Below, piece by piece: positions 34,704 through 48,363 of a stretch of 64,000 nucleotides of DNA; position 1 is the first letter of the stretch, and every line of letters starts with the position of its first letter. This DNA is from Oxytricha trifallax (taxonomy: Eukaryota; Ciliophora; Spirotrichea; Sporadotrichida; Oxytrichidae). The position numbers and the translations under genes were made by a program. Location: positions 1 through 64,000 of the forward strand of contig ARYC01000711.1 in the NCBI GenBank assembly GCA_000711775.1, read 5' to 3'. Below the pieces are notes generated by a model. It saw only the letters and a list, made by a program, of their open reading frames with translations, was not told the origin of the DNA and did not search any database.

Positions 34704-37325
34704 TCATTAGAGCTTCTGGAACATCCTCATGAATCTATCATCAAATTCATCATTTTATTGAGGCTATTTCTAAGGCTGTGGTGGAGAATCCTAAAATTTG
34801 CTTATAAAAACGCCTTGTTTCTACGTTATAATCCCACTACGTTTACTTTAGATTCTGCTTATAGGCATATTTTAACTTTAGTTTTAGTTACTATTATAGC
34901 TATTATTTATTTACCCACTATTCGGAGAATATTAGTCGCCGATTGATTTCTATCTAAAATCTCCACGAGATTTCGTGTTACTTAGGTCTCTATTAAGATT
35001 GTTTGAATATTATTGAGTAACTTAACTTGGCAATTGTTATCTGTCATATTAACTAGTAGGATAGCTGAAAGTAGGATTGGGATTTATCTCACTATTTCTA
35101 GCTATTGGGGTTTGATTTATAAAAGCTTTATCTCTAAAATCAAAATTAAAGGGATTGCTCTTATTCGAAACTTGGTTAATTATAGGCAATATAGGCTGGC
35201 TATTATAGCTGTTCAAAGCTCTATTGGAACTGTTATTATTGCTAGTGGGCTATCTAGCTCCTATGCGACTAAAAATATTTTGATTTGTCTATGCTGAAAA
35301 ATTAAATCTTGAAGACTATTGACTGTTCAAATTTGAGTTTTAATTCTTATCAGGATAACTAACTGCCAGTTAAAAGTTTGAACTCTACTGTGGTACTCGA
35401 TTTATAATATCATTCTAATTAAAGTTATTTGCTAGAGTTTGACCTTCATTTTTAAATACTGATTTGTAATTGTTTTACAAATTTCCATCGCTTAAGAGAC
35501 CCGGCCTTTAAAATTAATCACTTTTTTGGTAAAATTGATTAGCAAATCCATTACTCTTTTTCATTGGCTCAGCTTGAATAGTTTATTATTGCGTTCCAAT
35601 CATTTAGGCAGCTTAATTTTTGAAGAAGTTTTAAGTATTTTCTTCCTTTTGTACTATATTTAGCCTTGGTCTATTAAGTTGAAATGGCTACTAGGGATTG
35701 TCTCTTTATTACTGTTTCATCTAACTCTACTATTACATCTAAATTTCCTTTTATCTTTTTTGTAACTACTCTTCTTGATACTTCTGCATAATTTTCGATT
35801 GAAATAATTGTGTATTACTTGTAGTTTAATCTCTTTCAGTGCCTGGTGCATAATTTTGAATTTGGTTTTCTGAGTTTAACTTTGATATATGAAGCATTTA
35901 GCTTTCATTCTTTGAATCTTTAATTTTAACTTCTTACTAATCCAGTCTTCTTGACTACAGAGGCTTTGGAATTAATCTGGGTTTTATTGCAGCTTACTAG
36001 GTTTCCAAAGTTTTCTTAGAATGATTCTTTATCAGAAAATCTTTTTCTTGTCTCGATTACTCATAAACACTTTTAAAGTCTTGATCTTAAATGTCAAATT
36101 TGCTTTTATCTACAGATTTATCAGAAATATTTTTAATATTATCCTTAAATTGTCCTGCTTGTTAGGTCATAATTCTAATTCCATTTTCGGTTATTTTCAT
36201 GCTTTCAAAGGTATTCTTATTGCTTTAGGGCTTTCTTGATGTTTTAGATCGCGAATCAAAGTCATTGTACTGATCATGAATATCTTCGAAGTATGGTTCT
36301 TGCATAAGCTCATCCGCATTTGGACGATAATCAGCATTGAATCTTAACATTAAACCAATAATTCTGATAGCTTCTTCAGATGCATTAGGTATTAACTTTC
36401 GTAGATCTTGCTTTTAGTATTGAGGCATTTCCTTCAACTTCTTTTATATTCGTGGAAAAAGTCTAAAGCCATCTGGCCAATGAGTCTCCTTAGGGGTACC
36501 AAGAACTTTGCAGAGTGAAACAAATTGATCATATTAATCTTGACCTGGAAAAATAGGCTGAAGCATAAATAGCTCAGCCATTATACAGCCCACTGCAAAT
36601 ATATCAACTTTATGATTATAGCTTCGTGATCTAAGAACACACTCTGGAGCTCTATACCATCGAGTGGCAATATATTCAGTGAAAGGAGGCATGGAATTTA
36701 TTTCTCTACAAAGACCAAAATCCGAAATTTTAACCTAACTATTTTCTATATTTGTAATTGGACTGCTTTCATCTTTAGAAAATATTAAGATGTTATCTGG
36801 TTTCAGATCTCTATGAAAAAAGCCTCTATTATGAATGTAGGAAAGTCCTCTTAAAATGGAATAGATAATGTATTTAACTTCTTATTCGTCAAATGACTAA
36901 CCTGCTTTTCTTTTTAATTTTATTAAATCATGAAGGTCTGTTTACAGGAGCTCAAAAATCAGAAATAACTCATTTGTGAAATTACTTCGGATAACTTCTT
37001 TCAATTTGACAATATTATTTTTAGAATTATATTGAAATTTTAATTAATAAATGCTAAGTTATTAAATATTATATAGTAGAATAAATCACGATTCCTGTAT
37101 AAATCTGGATAATTTTACTATTAAATTCTTTAAAATATTAAGATGTTGCAGCTGTATCAAACATTTAACTTCAGCCATCGACATGGCGTCTTCCCAACTC
37201 GAATACTACGACTTCATTTTTTTAATGGCAACCATTTCATTTGTTTTCTTCTCGCGCCCTCAATACACACTGCCAAAAGTTCCATCGCCAATAAATTGAA
37301 GTAACTCATACTTATCCTCTACCAT
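34704..37325 (-). CDS. RCK (MAK/ICK/MOK)-type protein kinase with Q/N/S-rich tail
   Basis: ATG at 37323-37325 ([20 protein letters not shown]). Kinase landmarks: VAIKKMK (catalytic K), [10 protein letters not shown] (catalytic loop), [10 protein letters not shown] (DFG), a TEY activation motif in [16 protein letters not shown], and [14 protein letters not shown]. The TRWYRAPE context with PPFTEY and the SWEDAM segment fits RCK kinases, which control ciliary length and transport. A 123-bp IES lies at 37018-37140. After the kinase domain (about residue 300) a long N/Q/S-rich tail ends at TGA 34704-34706. An in-frame TGA at 37260-37262, in the glycine-rich loop (SVY-stop-GRE), is odd: the flanking kinase sequence is intact. 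Confidence 0.85.
37018..37140. other. IES in the RCK kinase (pointer AATATTA)
   Basis: Direct repeat AATATTA at 37011-37017 and 37134-37140. Removing 123 bp (one pointer kept) gives [14 protein letters not shown] on the minus strand, the conserved H-x-N-I-V-K-L-K kinase strand. Unexcised, that strand is broken. Confidence 0.9.
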
Positions 37326-37919
37326 CGCTGAAGTAAAAATTAAATCTAAAAATGCTATTAAAAGCTTAATCAATTATCATTTTAATTTTGTAATTTTAAT
37401 TAATTAGAAAAAATTGGTTCATCGACAACACAATAATTAAAATTTATTTTTATAGGGGGGGGCATTTATATTTATATAAGGGGGGTGAATTTAGATTTAT
37501 AATTATATATGGGTATATAGAAGAAGTTTTGTAAATTGATAAAATATATATATATGAAATTTAATTATTATAGATACAAATGTATATTTATACTTAATAA
37601 TACCTTTACTTTAGTCACTATTATCAATACTTATAAAAAGAGGTTTGATTGGTTTATTTATGATCCTCGTTGCTTCCTAGTAATAAAAATGACTGCCGTC
37701 TTATTGCTAAAATACTATAGTTTTTTTTAAAGTAAAATTCAATTTAAAATTTATGAATAAAATATAATTTAAATTTTATTTAATGAACCTAGTGATTAAT
37801 TTAAACTTTTTGGTTGTTAGATTAATTTTTAAATGATAAATTAACCAAAATTATCTTAATTGTGTATTATAATTAACATTTCAGATATATTTTAGAAGTA
37901 ATTAATTTTTTTGCTTCCT
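37326..37919. other. AT-rich non-coding stretch upstream of the kinase
   Basis: Divergent spacer. Contains two G-runs (GGGGGGG near 37456 and GGGGGG near 37480) in otherwise AT-rich DNA. No coding frame recognised; the plus-strand frame at 37536-37730 looks like chance. Confidence 0.4.
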
Positions 37920-39100
37920 TCATTGTTAAGATTAGGCAGCTTAAACATTAAGATGATTTAACTAAATTAATATTTTTAACTAATATATAATATATGTTGA
38001 TTTTGAAGTTATTATAAAACCCCGTTAGTCAATTAAGAATGAAGATTGGGGATTAAGAATAATGAAATTAAGAATTAATTTTAATTGGCGTAAATTATTA
38101 ACGTTTTGGCTAATTATTAAAGCCATTGGCTCGATTAATTGTCTCTATAAAATAAACCAATCAGGGTGCGTAAATTTGTTTTTAGCCTAATTATATTTAA
38201 TTTTAGCCAATTAAAATTAATTCTTAATTTAATTATTCTTAATCCCCAATCTTCATTCTTAATTGACTAACGGGGTTTTACCTGCTATAAGTGACTCTGA
38301 AGTTAGATTTGCGCTTATGCCACTGCTTAGGCAGCATGAGATTATTATTATTATTATTACTGTATCATTTATAATTGAGATTTAAATATTAGTTACAATT
38401 TAAATTTTGTTAATTTTTTAATTAATAAGGAGCAAAAGATTTATTAAATGAAGTTACCGAATATGATTGAGCTGGAAAGATATATCTTTTTTTATGAAAA
38501 CAATAAAAAATTAGGAAATATTAAATTTTATGTAAAAAATAATAAAAACCTTCCTAAAATATGATTCAATAAAAATATAAATTAGTTTGATTAGATTTAT
38601 ATTTATAGTATTGTATTCATAATTTTCTTATTAACACTATTATAATTAAGCATTATTTTATTGGGATAACAAATTTAGGTTAGATCCACCAAGCTACCTA
38701 CTTGACTGTAGAAGGCCAGGACTTTAAATATCTTCAAAATTTGGGGACTGGTTACCTCTGAATGCTGCCGCTGCGCTCTATTGTGAGTTGTTCATAGTTA
38801 ACAGAGTGGGAGGCCTCATTAAGTGATGTTACTAGGCATGATGTAGTTAACTCTTAATTTATTGAAAATGAGCAATGTTTTATTAGTGAAAAAATAACCA
38901 ATTAATATATTTCAATAGAAATATGAAACAACTCTGTGATTTCTGTTATTATTATTGGTAGATATGCATGTTAGGAGTATTTGAGGGTTAGTGGAAAGTA
39001 CTAAAGTTAGAGTTCTTTCTCAAGTGCATTTATCTATTTAACTATTCTTAGGCAATTATCTTTGGAGTATTGCTTGGTGAAGAGAAGTTGTGAATGATTG
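37920..39100 (-). CDS. Q/S-rich coding segments, probably the 3' part of the zinc-finger gene
   Basis: Three minus-strand stretches join across IES-like gaps. The first (39100 to about 38936) has NFSSPSNTPKIIAQEQ, SNFSTFHQPSNTP and YQQQQQKSQS. The second (38854-38663) has QLHHAQQHHLMRPPTLL, NQSPNFEDIQSPGLLQ and RQLGGSNLNLLSQ. The third (about 38342-38282) is a (TAA)n polyglutamine plus SHAAQAVAQAQIQLQ. A MITE follows, and VQAAQSQQ then TGA at 37920-37922 may be the end. This looks like a transcription-factor activation tail. A CATGATTG-type pointer links it to the gene at 39433-43217, but the join is off by one base, so it could be a separate gene. Confidence 0.55.
38017..38278. mobile_element. 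262-bp MITE with about 75-bp terminal inverted repeats
   Basis: Ends AAACCCCGTTAGTCAATTAA and its inverse, flanked by TA on both sides (38015-38016, 38279-38280). The two arms match almost perfectly for about 75 bp and carry no ORF. A TA duplication suggests Tc1/mariner-type mobilisation. The C4A3 ends recall telomeric repeats but the element is not a TBE by length or target site. It lies next to Q-rich coding sequence (CACTTATAGCAG on the minus strand). Confidence 0.85.
38343..38662. other. IES in the Q-rich segment (pointer within TTATT/ATT repeats)
   Basis: TTATT at 38658-38662 pairs with the ATT-repeat run at 38341-38359. Joining at any in-phase copy fuses NLNLLSQQ to a polyglutamine and SHAAQAVAQ in frame. 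The left border is ambiguous within the trinucleotide run. Confidence 0.6.
38855..38935. other. IES in the Q-rich segment (pointer AACTCT)
   Basis: AACTCT at 38849-38854 and 38930-38935. Removing 81 bp joins YQQQQQKSQS to QLHHAQQHHLM in frame on the minus strand. Confidence 0.8.
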
Positions 39101-39432
39101 TCTGTCTTGATTTTAGAATATAAATTAGTTAATATAAAAGATAAAAGAATTTATTAATAATAATGAATTTTAAGGTAATTAGCTCCTCGTTTTCTTAAAC
39201 AATATAGCAATATTATACTTTCTGATATAAAATCAAAATGCTTAAAGTCATTTCATGTGGTTTCGAAAGTGTCTTTTGTATTAAGAAAAATAATATCTAG
39301 TCTGTTAAAGAACTTGTTAAAAATTCTTAACAACACGAGATGTAAGGTATTAATTATTCATTTTAAGCATACTTATTTTCTGCTATGTTTTTTCAAAAAA
39401 GCATTGCAGAATTGTATTTAAAATTTTATTTT

Positions 39433-39441
<9 letters not shown>
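39101..39441. other. Candidate IES linking the zinc-finger gene and its Q-rich 3' region (pointer ATGATTG)
   Basis: ATGATTG at 39094-39100 and 39435-39441. The formal stop of the zinc-finger gene (TGA 39433-39435) overlaps the pointer edge, as expected if the gene continues after excision. The joined frame is one base off the frame that is clearly coding, so an indel must be assumed. Confidence 0.45.
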
Positions 39442-43217
<3,776 letters not shown>

Positions 43218-43491
43218 TTAAGCGTCAATTAAGCAATTCTACATTCATACCAGATTAATAAAGCTTATAACAAATTAAAGGGATCTTACATGATGTTAGT
43301 GAAGTGCGGGGTGTGAAAAAACTTATTAATTATTAAACATAGCTCCTATCGTAGTACTTATATAAAATTAAAGTAAAAAAAATTTAATAATTATTAAAAT
43401 AATTCGACCTTGTATTGCCAAATGCATTTCTTTGATAATAAATGCATGTAAAGAAATTAAGATATTTTAATGAGTATATATTTTCGTGATA

Positions 43492-46400
43492 ATGGAACAC
43501 AATTAAGATCAAAATTTAGCAACACCTAACTTATACCCACCTCCTCATATCAGCATGTATGCCTCATAACCCATCTTAGGTCCAAAAGTAAAATTTTCTA
43601 ATTTTAATCAGTACAATAGTATGATGAGGAATATCTTAAGCATTAGGCAGAGCTTAATGATAAATTGTGGCTGAAATAAAGTCAGAGATAGAGAAAATGC
43701 AGGAAAGTAAGTGATTAAGGAGGAAATTTCTTTGAAAATAAACACAATTCACCATTTTTCTATTTAATATAGACCAATTTATTCACTTACCTCCATTTAG
43801 AATGATTTGGAGAAGTTCAAAGACTAGAAACTACCTCTAGCCCAGAATCAAGAAAATCATGAAGTCGGATGAAGACGTCAGAGTGAGTAACTTTTTATCA
43901 AAATTTTTACTAAAACTCAAACTTTCCCTTGATCTTTACCCCTTCAAAATACTAACCAATATTTCTTTAGATGATCAGTCAAAACCCCAAAACACTTTCC
44001 GTAGTTTGATTGAGTTTTTGATTGATAAAAGTAGACTATTAGTGCATACTTTATTAGGGTTTTAATAGGGTTTATGTAGGGGTTTAATGTTTAAATATTA
44101 GTAATTTAAGTGAGTATATGCGAGGTTTGGGGTCAGTTTATGACAGTGAGTATATAGATTTATTGTTTAAGTTGCGTTATGGTTGCGATGATTATAGTGA
44201 TCAACTCAAACCTATTCTAAATTACACATCTATAGCAAGGCTACTCCATAAATCTCCTGCAACTGTGAGGTCTCACTGTCTATTAGCATTGAATTTAAAG
44301 AAATAGCAGCTTAATTCTAAGCCTAAAAGACCTCTAAAATTTTAGCAGCATCGTATCGATTATCTTATTAATGATAAAACTCTTAAATACTGGGCTCACT
44401 TCTCTCTCGCATAGAGAGCTGTGATGTTTCATTGTCAATTTCCTGAGCTTCATATCTCTGCCTAGTCTATATCAAAAATTTATTAAAAAAATAGAATGGA
44501 ATATTTTACAAGACAGTCAATCGTATAAAGAGAGTGATTGACTTTAATGTTCCATTTTTAAGGATAATTTAAATTATATATTCAATTAAATGCAGAGGGC
44601 TATTACTAATAACATCAAGTTCATAAACGATGATGAGGCAGTATTCACCTATAATACCCTCATATCAAGGTCTTGGTATAAAAAAGATATAGTAATAGAA
44701 TTAAATGATTAAAAGGTTAAGGTGTAGACTCATGCTATTCTTGGTGCAATAAATGTAGATAGTGGCCTCGAGACCTATGTTATTCACCCTCTTTCTATAA
44801 AGACTAGATAGTGGCCTCAAGACCTATGTTATTCACCCTCGTTCTATAAAGACTGAACAATTTATTTAGTTCTTGCAATAAATCAGAGACAATTACGCTA
44901 CGTAATAGATTATTCTGTTCATTGATAACTTTTCAGTTCATAAAACTAAAGACTCAAAGATGGAATATGAAAGATTAAACATAATACCTGTATTTAATAG
45001 TCCCTACTGTCCTCAGTTCAATGGAATTGAATAATATTGGGGGTTATTGAAAGGTAATTATATGAAATTGCTGCTCTATCACTTGATGCACGACTTGAAG
45101 ATAGATACAGTTGATTTTATTAAGAGTGCTGCTGCTAAAAGAGTCAGCGATGATAAAGCTAAAGTATGTGCAAGAGAAGGGAAATTTTGTGTTTATAAAT
45201 AAGTTTTAGATTTATATTAATGAATAATTTCACATATTAAACGAACCCGTAAAGGGATTTGGGTTCTCTATCTTTTCTTCCTCTTAAGGCTTGCTTGGGC
45301 CTATGTTTCTTCTCATTGTGGCAGCTCCTGCATTTATATTTATCTCGTCTGCTTTTTAAAAATCCTTGAAGAGTCTCTTACTCAATTCATGCTTTACTTG
45401 AGACTTTCTCTCTCTATTTAATTTGCTGCGCTCTTTCTTCAAGTAAATAGCAGGACCAGGTTTTTATATAAAGTTAGAAGACTAAGCTTTCTTGAGATGA
45501 AAGGATGCTTTTGAATTCCTACAGCCAGGTATCACTTAATTTAATAGCTTGCTTCTCTTTTTCTTCAGGAGAGATGCTGTATCGTTTCTTGTAAGCTTCT
45601 TAAATAACTTAATTTAAGTACTCAGGTTTCAGAGTAGCAAGAACAACAAAGAAGAAGTTTCTCTCTTGCAACTATTAGAGAGCTGTAGCTTTGATGGAAG
45701 GTAGAGAACTACGTCCGGATCACTCATAGCATCGTTATATAGGTTAGTTACTGATATTTCAGGGCAGTTGGGTATCTCTATCATCCTAATTTCATTAGAC
45801 TTAAAAGCTTTTTTTTCTTCACTCAGTAAGGCTTTTAAGAATGAGATTTTAGTTCCCTCCTAAGTCGGCAAGAACAATCCAACTATAATGGATTTATTAA
45901 TCTTACTTAAGAACTTACCTTGCTATACCAAATATCTATAAAGGTCCTCTTTACTTCGAAATTTTCCTATTAAATCTTGAGATTAAATTCTCTTCATTGC
46001 ATCATTCATAGACTCCATCTTGCTTCCTCTTTCTAGAAATGTTAATGAAATTTAATATTATGGATAACCATTCTAAGTTTATTAAAATCTTACTACTAAA
46101 TAGGGAGGACCTACTGGAGGTCAGTCTAAAAAGGTATGCGGAGAAAACTTAAAAAACTTGCTCCAAGTTTCACAGATTGAATTCCATTTTTATCAAACTA
46201 TCTCCATTAAATTGCTCCTAATATGTTTAATTTAATAAGGTGATCATCCAAATTATATTCAAACTTAATAGGACCCTCTAAAGAAACAAAACTATTTTAG
46301 TGTGTTTTAATTTGCTAAAATAAAATATACTCATAAAATATGTCAAAGTACACCCATAAATGATACTTTTATTTTCTTTCCTCTCAGTAAAGATCTTACT

Positions 46401-48310
46401 AGAGTGTCTGTAATTCTATTATTTTAGAGTGCCTGCCTGGATTTTATCATTATTATAATAAAATTTATCAGTCAACTAAAATGAGCGCTAACCTTTAAGA
46501 AGAGCGGCATTTCTTGGATCAAACCAATAAAAATTATCATTTTAACAGCCAAAATAGTTGAGACCAGAGACGCTTGCACTTAGTGGGAGCCTACCTATGA
46601 CAATTTTGACGAGTCAACCTTTGAAATTGAAATATAAGTTAAATAAGATGTCAATAAAGAGCCTGCTCAAAATGAGGAGGAGGTTCAACAGCCCGCCATA
46701 AAGCATTAATAATTACAAGCCAAAGTTGACTATTAATGCAAAGAATGCTATAAAGTTTTCCCTTACAAGTCAGGTTATAAGAGACACTTGAGAGATATAC
46801 ACAACGATATGCCAAGGTTATATCTTAAGCATTAAAAAAAGATGGGAAGTATGTCTGTGAGTTCTGTGAGATTCCATATTCTCATACAAAAGACTTCAAA
46901 GTTCACTTGAAGAAAAAGCATAATTAAAGTTTTGTCTTTATTCATGAACCTACAGGGAATAGATTCCTCTAAAAAGAAGATCAAGAAACCCAGTGGAGTC
47001 CCTTAGAGTTGAAGTGTAGAAGTAAGTTAAAATGAAGAAAGCAGTCAAGAACTTTCCAGTATCGGAGATCAATAAAATCATGGTAAAAATAGAGGCTATG
47101 AAGATTCCTATATTAAAAATTATTGACTTAAATTCTTGCCTAGAAAGCTATCTCACTCTAGAGGATAAAATTGAGAAGAGAGTCATTAATGATAACAAAT
47201 ATGCTTACAAGATATATCCTTTCTTAGTATTACGCTCTTTAAAAGGCAAAGTTGAATGAGTGTAGGCATATTATCTAGCTTGATGCTATTTTACTTAGTA
47301 AAGATCATATAACCTTCAGGCTTCCCTTACTAGAAATGACTTACAGAGAATTTATATCTGACAAAAGATGTCAGAGATAAATTGGCTAGATAGAATAGCA
47401 AATTGTTGAAGGAATCAAAGAGCTTCACAATCTAGGCTAAGTTCATAGAGACTAAAAACCAGAAAATATTATGATTGACTATCAACCACTGAGAGTATTC
47501 ATTATTGATTTCAAAAAGGACACAAAGAGTTCAGGCCTCTGCATATAGAAATGTAATAGGTACTCCAGGTTATTTCCCAGAAGAGAAGATTGGAGAGACG
47601 GAAACGCTTCTTGGGATATCTGGGCACTCGCAGCAACAATTATAGAGAGTGACATGCCAAGAATCAATTACTTTAGCTGCAAGGGTGAGAATGATTCAAA
47701 GCAAAGAATCAAGCAACACTTAGATAAGTATAAGATTTCTAGAGGTCTAAGAGAGCTTGCATACTAAGCCATAATTTAACCAAGCTAAGATAATTAAGTT
47801 ACAATAGATACAATCAAACAGCTGCTTAAAAGGATTAAATTCAGAGAACTGCTTCATGACTCTAAGCTTAAGTTTGTGTGAAATATATTAAAAACTAGCA
47901 TGTTATGCTCACTTAAAAATTACTAATATTTAAACATAAAACCCCGACATAAACCCTATAAAACCCTTATAAAGTATGCGTTTACAGTCTATTTTTATCA
48001 ATCAAAAACTCAATCAAATAGCTCCAGGGGTTTTGGGGTTTTGAGTGCAGAAGCCCCTATTCTTTTTGCAAAAGCCTGTGAGATGTTTATAATTGAGATG
48101 ACTCACAAAGCCTACTATTATGCTAAAAAGAATAACAGAAAGACTTTGTAACGAAATGATATTGCAGCTGCCATAACAGACACCGAGATTTATGATTTCC
48201 TACTTGATATTATGCCCAGAGATGAAATTATTAATAATGCTAAAGATAAGCAAATCGTAAGTACCTCCTCCTATTTTCTTTTTAAAAATTCAATTTAATC
48301 ATAATCTTGA
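43492..48310 (+). CDS. NF-YC / HAP5 histone-fold subunit of the CCAAT-binding factor, split by a TBE
   Basis: ATG 43492 (MEHNQDQNLATPNLYPPPH). The conserved part starts KLPLA / RIKKIMKSDEDVR (43830-43880). A GT-AG intron at 43881-43970 follows, then MISAEAPILFAKACEMFI, KTLQRNDIAAAITD and YDFLLDIMPRDE (43971-43979 plus 48047-48250), the diagnostic NF-YC core. The TBE (43980-48043) splits codons between MIS and AEAP; leaving one AGT restores ISAEAP. Frame breaks: an extra C in CCC at 43841-43843 and a missing base near 43620. After KDKQI a GTAAGT at 48256 may begin an intron; the formal TGA is 48308-48310. NF-YC pairs with NF-YB and NF-YA to bind CCAAT boxes. Confidence 0.9.
43980..44085. repeat. 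Left inverted terminal repeat of the TBE
   Basis: Imperfect inverse of 47936-48043. The outer 14 bases are telomere-like C4A4; the left copy has CACT where the right has CCCCT. Confidence 0.85.
44118..45223 (+). pseudogene. TBE 42 kDa DDE transposase, frame-broken
   Basis: ATG 44118 (MRGLGSVYDSEYIDLLFKL) to TGA 45221-45223. It aligns along its length with the transposase at 31-1075. Catalytic blocks are present: INDDEAVFTYN, LFIDNFSVHKT and CPQFNGIEQYWG. The frame is broken by single-base differences in the A-run near 44485 and near 44560, and by a 49-bp tandem duplication at 44758-44855, not a multiple of three, between the first and second acidic residues. Single-base breaks might be sequencing errors; the duplication is unlikely to be. 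It is therefore probably inactive, while related copies could supply transposase in trans. Confidence 0.85.
44758..44855 (+). repeat. 49-bp tandem duplication in the TBE transposase
   Basis: Two adjacent 49-bp copies beginning GATAGTGGCCTC, differing at three positions (G/A, T/G, A/G near the end). The divergence shows the duplication is not brand-new, or was partly converted. Confidence 0.95.
45230..46018 (-). CDS. TBE 22 kDa protein, unknown function (frame-broken)
   Basis: ATG at 46016-46018 (MESMNDAMKRIQSQD), reading LIGKFRSKEDLYRYL, NLYNDAMSDPDVVLYLPS, then after a frame change FFFVVLATLKPEYLNQVI and YSISPEEKEKQAIKLSDTWL, and after another a basic end (NRERKSQVKHELSKRL, ATMRRNIGPSKPQEEE) to TGA 45230-45232. 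It is convergent with the transposase, whose stop lies 6 bp away. Position, strand and basic character match the small ORF of TBE elements. The role of this protein is not known. At least two frame shifts are needed, so this copy is either decayed or contains sequence indels. Confidence 0.75.
46481..47881 (+). CDS. TBE 57 kDa zinc-finger / kinase-like protein (frame-broken)
   Basis: ATG 46481 (MSANLQEERHFLDQTNKN). Two C2H2 fingers follow: CKECYKVFPYKSGYKRHLRD (second H in the next residues) near 46735-46805, and CEFCEIPYSHTKDFKVHLKK near 46855-46920. A protein-kinase-like part follows: LHNLGQVHRDQKPENIMIDY (catalytic loop) near 47430-47475, VFIIDF in the DFG position near 47500, WDIWALAATIIESD near 47610. 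Ends KFRELLHDSKLKFV, TGA 47879-47881. The usual G of DFG is missing (DF followed by K) and several frame shifts are required, so kinase activity from this copy is doubtful. The fusion matches the TBE third ORF. Confidence 0.8.
47936..48043. repeat. Right inverted terminal repeat of the TBE
   Basis: Ends with GGGGTTTTGGGGTTTTG immediately before the AGT duplication. Imperfect inverse of 43980-44085. Confidence 0.85.
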
Positions 48311-48363
48311 ATGAATCTGAATAACATAAATCAATAAACAATTGTGTCTTGTTACAATAATTA

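Larger units (their letters stand above)
43980..48043 (+). mobile_element. Complete TBE transposon (4,064 bp)
   Basis: Begins CAAAACCCCAAAACACT and ends GGGGTTTTGGGGTTTTG, flanked by AGT on both sides (43977-43979, 48044-48046), the ANT target duplication of TBEs. Inverted termini of about 105 bp share TTGATTGAGTTTTTGATTGA and GGGTTTATGT motifs. It has the classic three-gene layout: transposase on plus, 22 kDa protein on minus, zinc-finger/kinase protein on plus. All three frames carry breaks, so this copy is probably not autonomous. It sits inside the NF-YC coding sequence. Confidence 0.95.

Noticed and set aside
34758..35297. Plus-strand hydrophobic ORFs resembling a membrane protein
   Set aside because: They are the reverse complement of the N/Q/S-rich kinase tail; AAT/TAA-rich codons read backwards give Leu/Ile/Tyr-rich pseudo-TM sequence.
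37536..37730. Plus-strand 64-codon ORF
   Set aside because: Tyr/Phe/Asn/Lys-rich, no start context or similarity; typical of AT-rich non-coding DNA.
38690..38850. GC-richer non-coding RNA (AATTTGGGGA looked like an Sm-type site)
   Set aside because: The minus strand is an open, Q/S-rich protein segment that joins in frame through pointer AACTCT to neighbouring coding, which explains the base composition.
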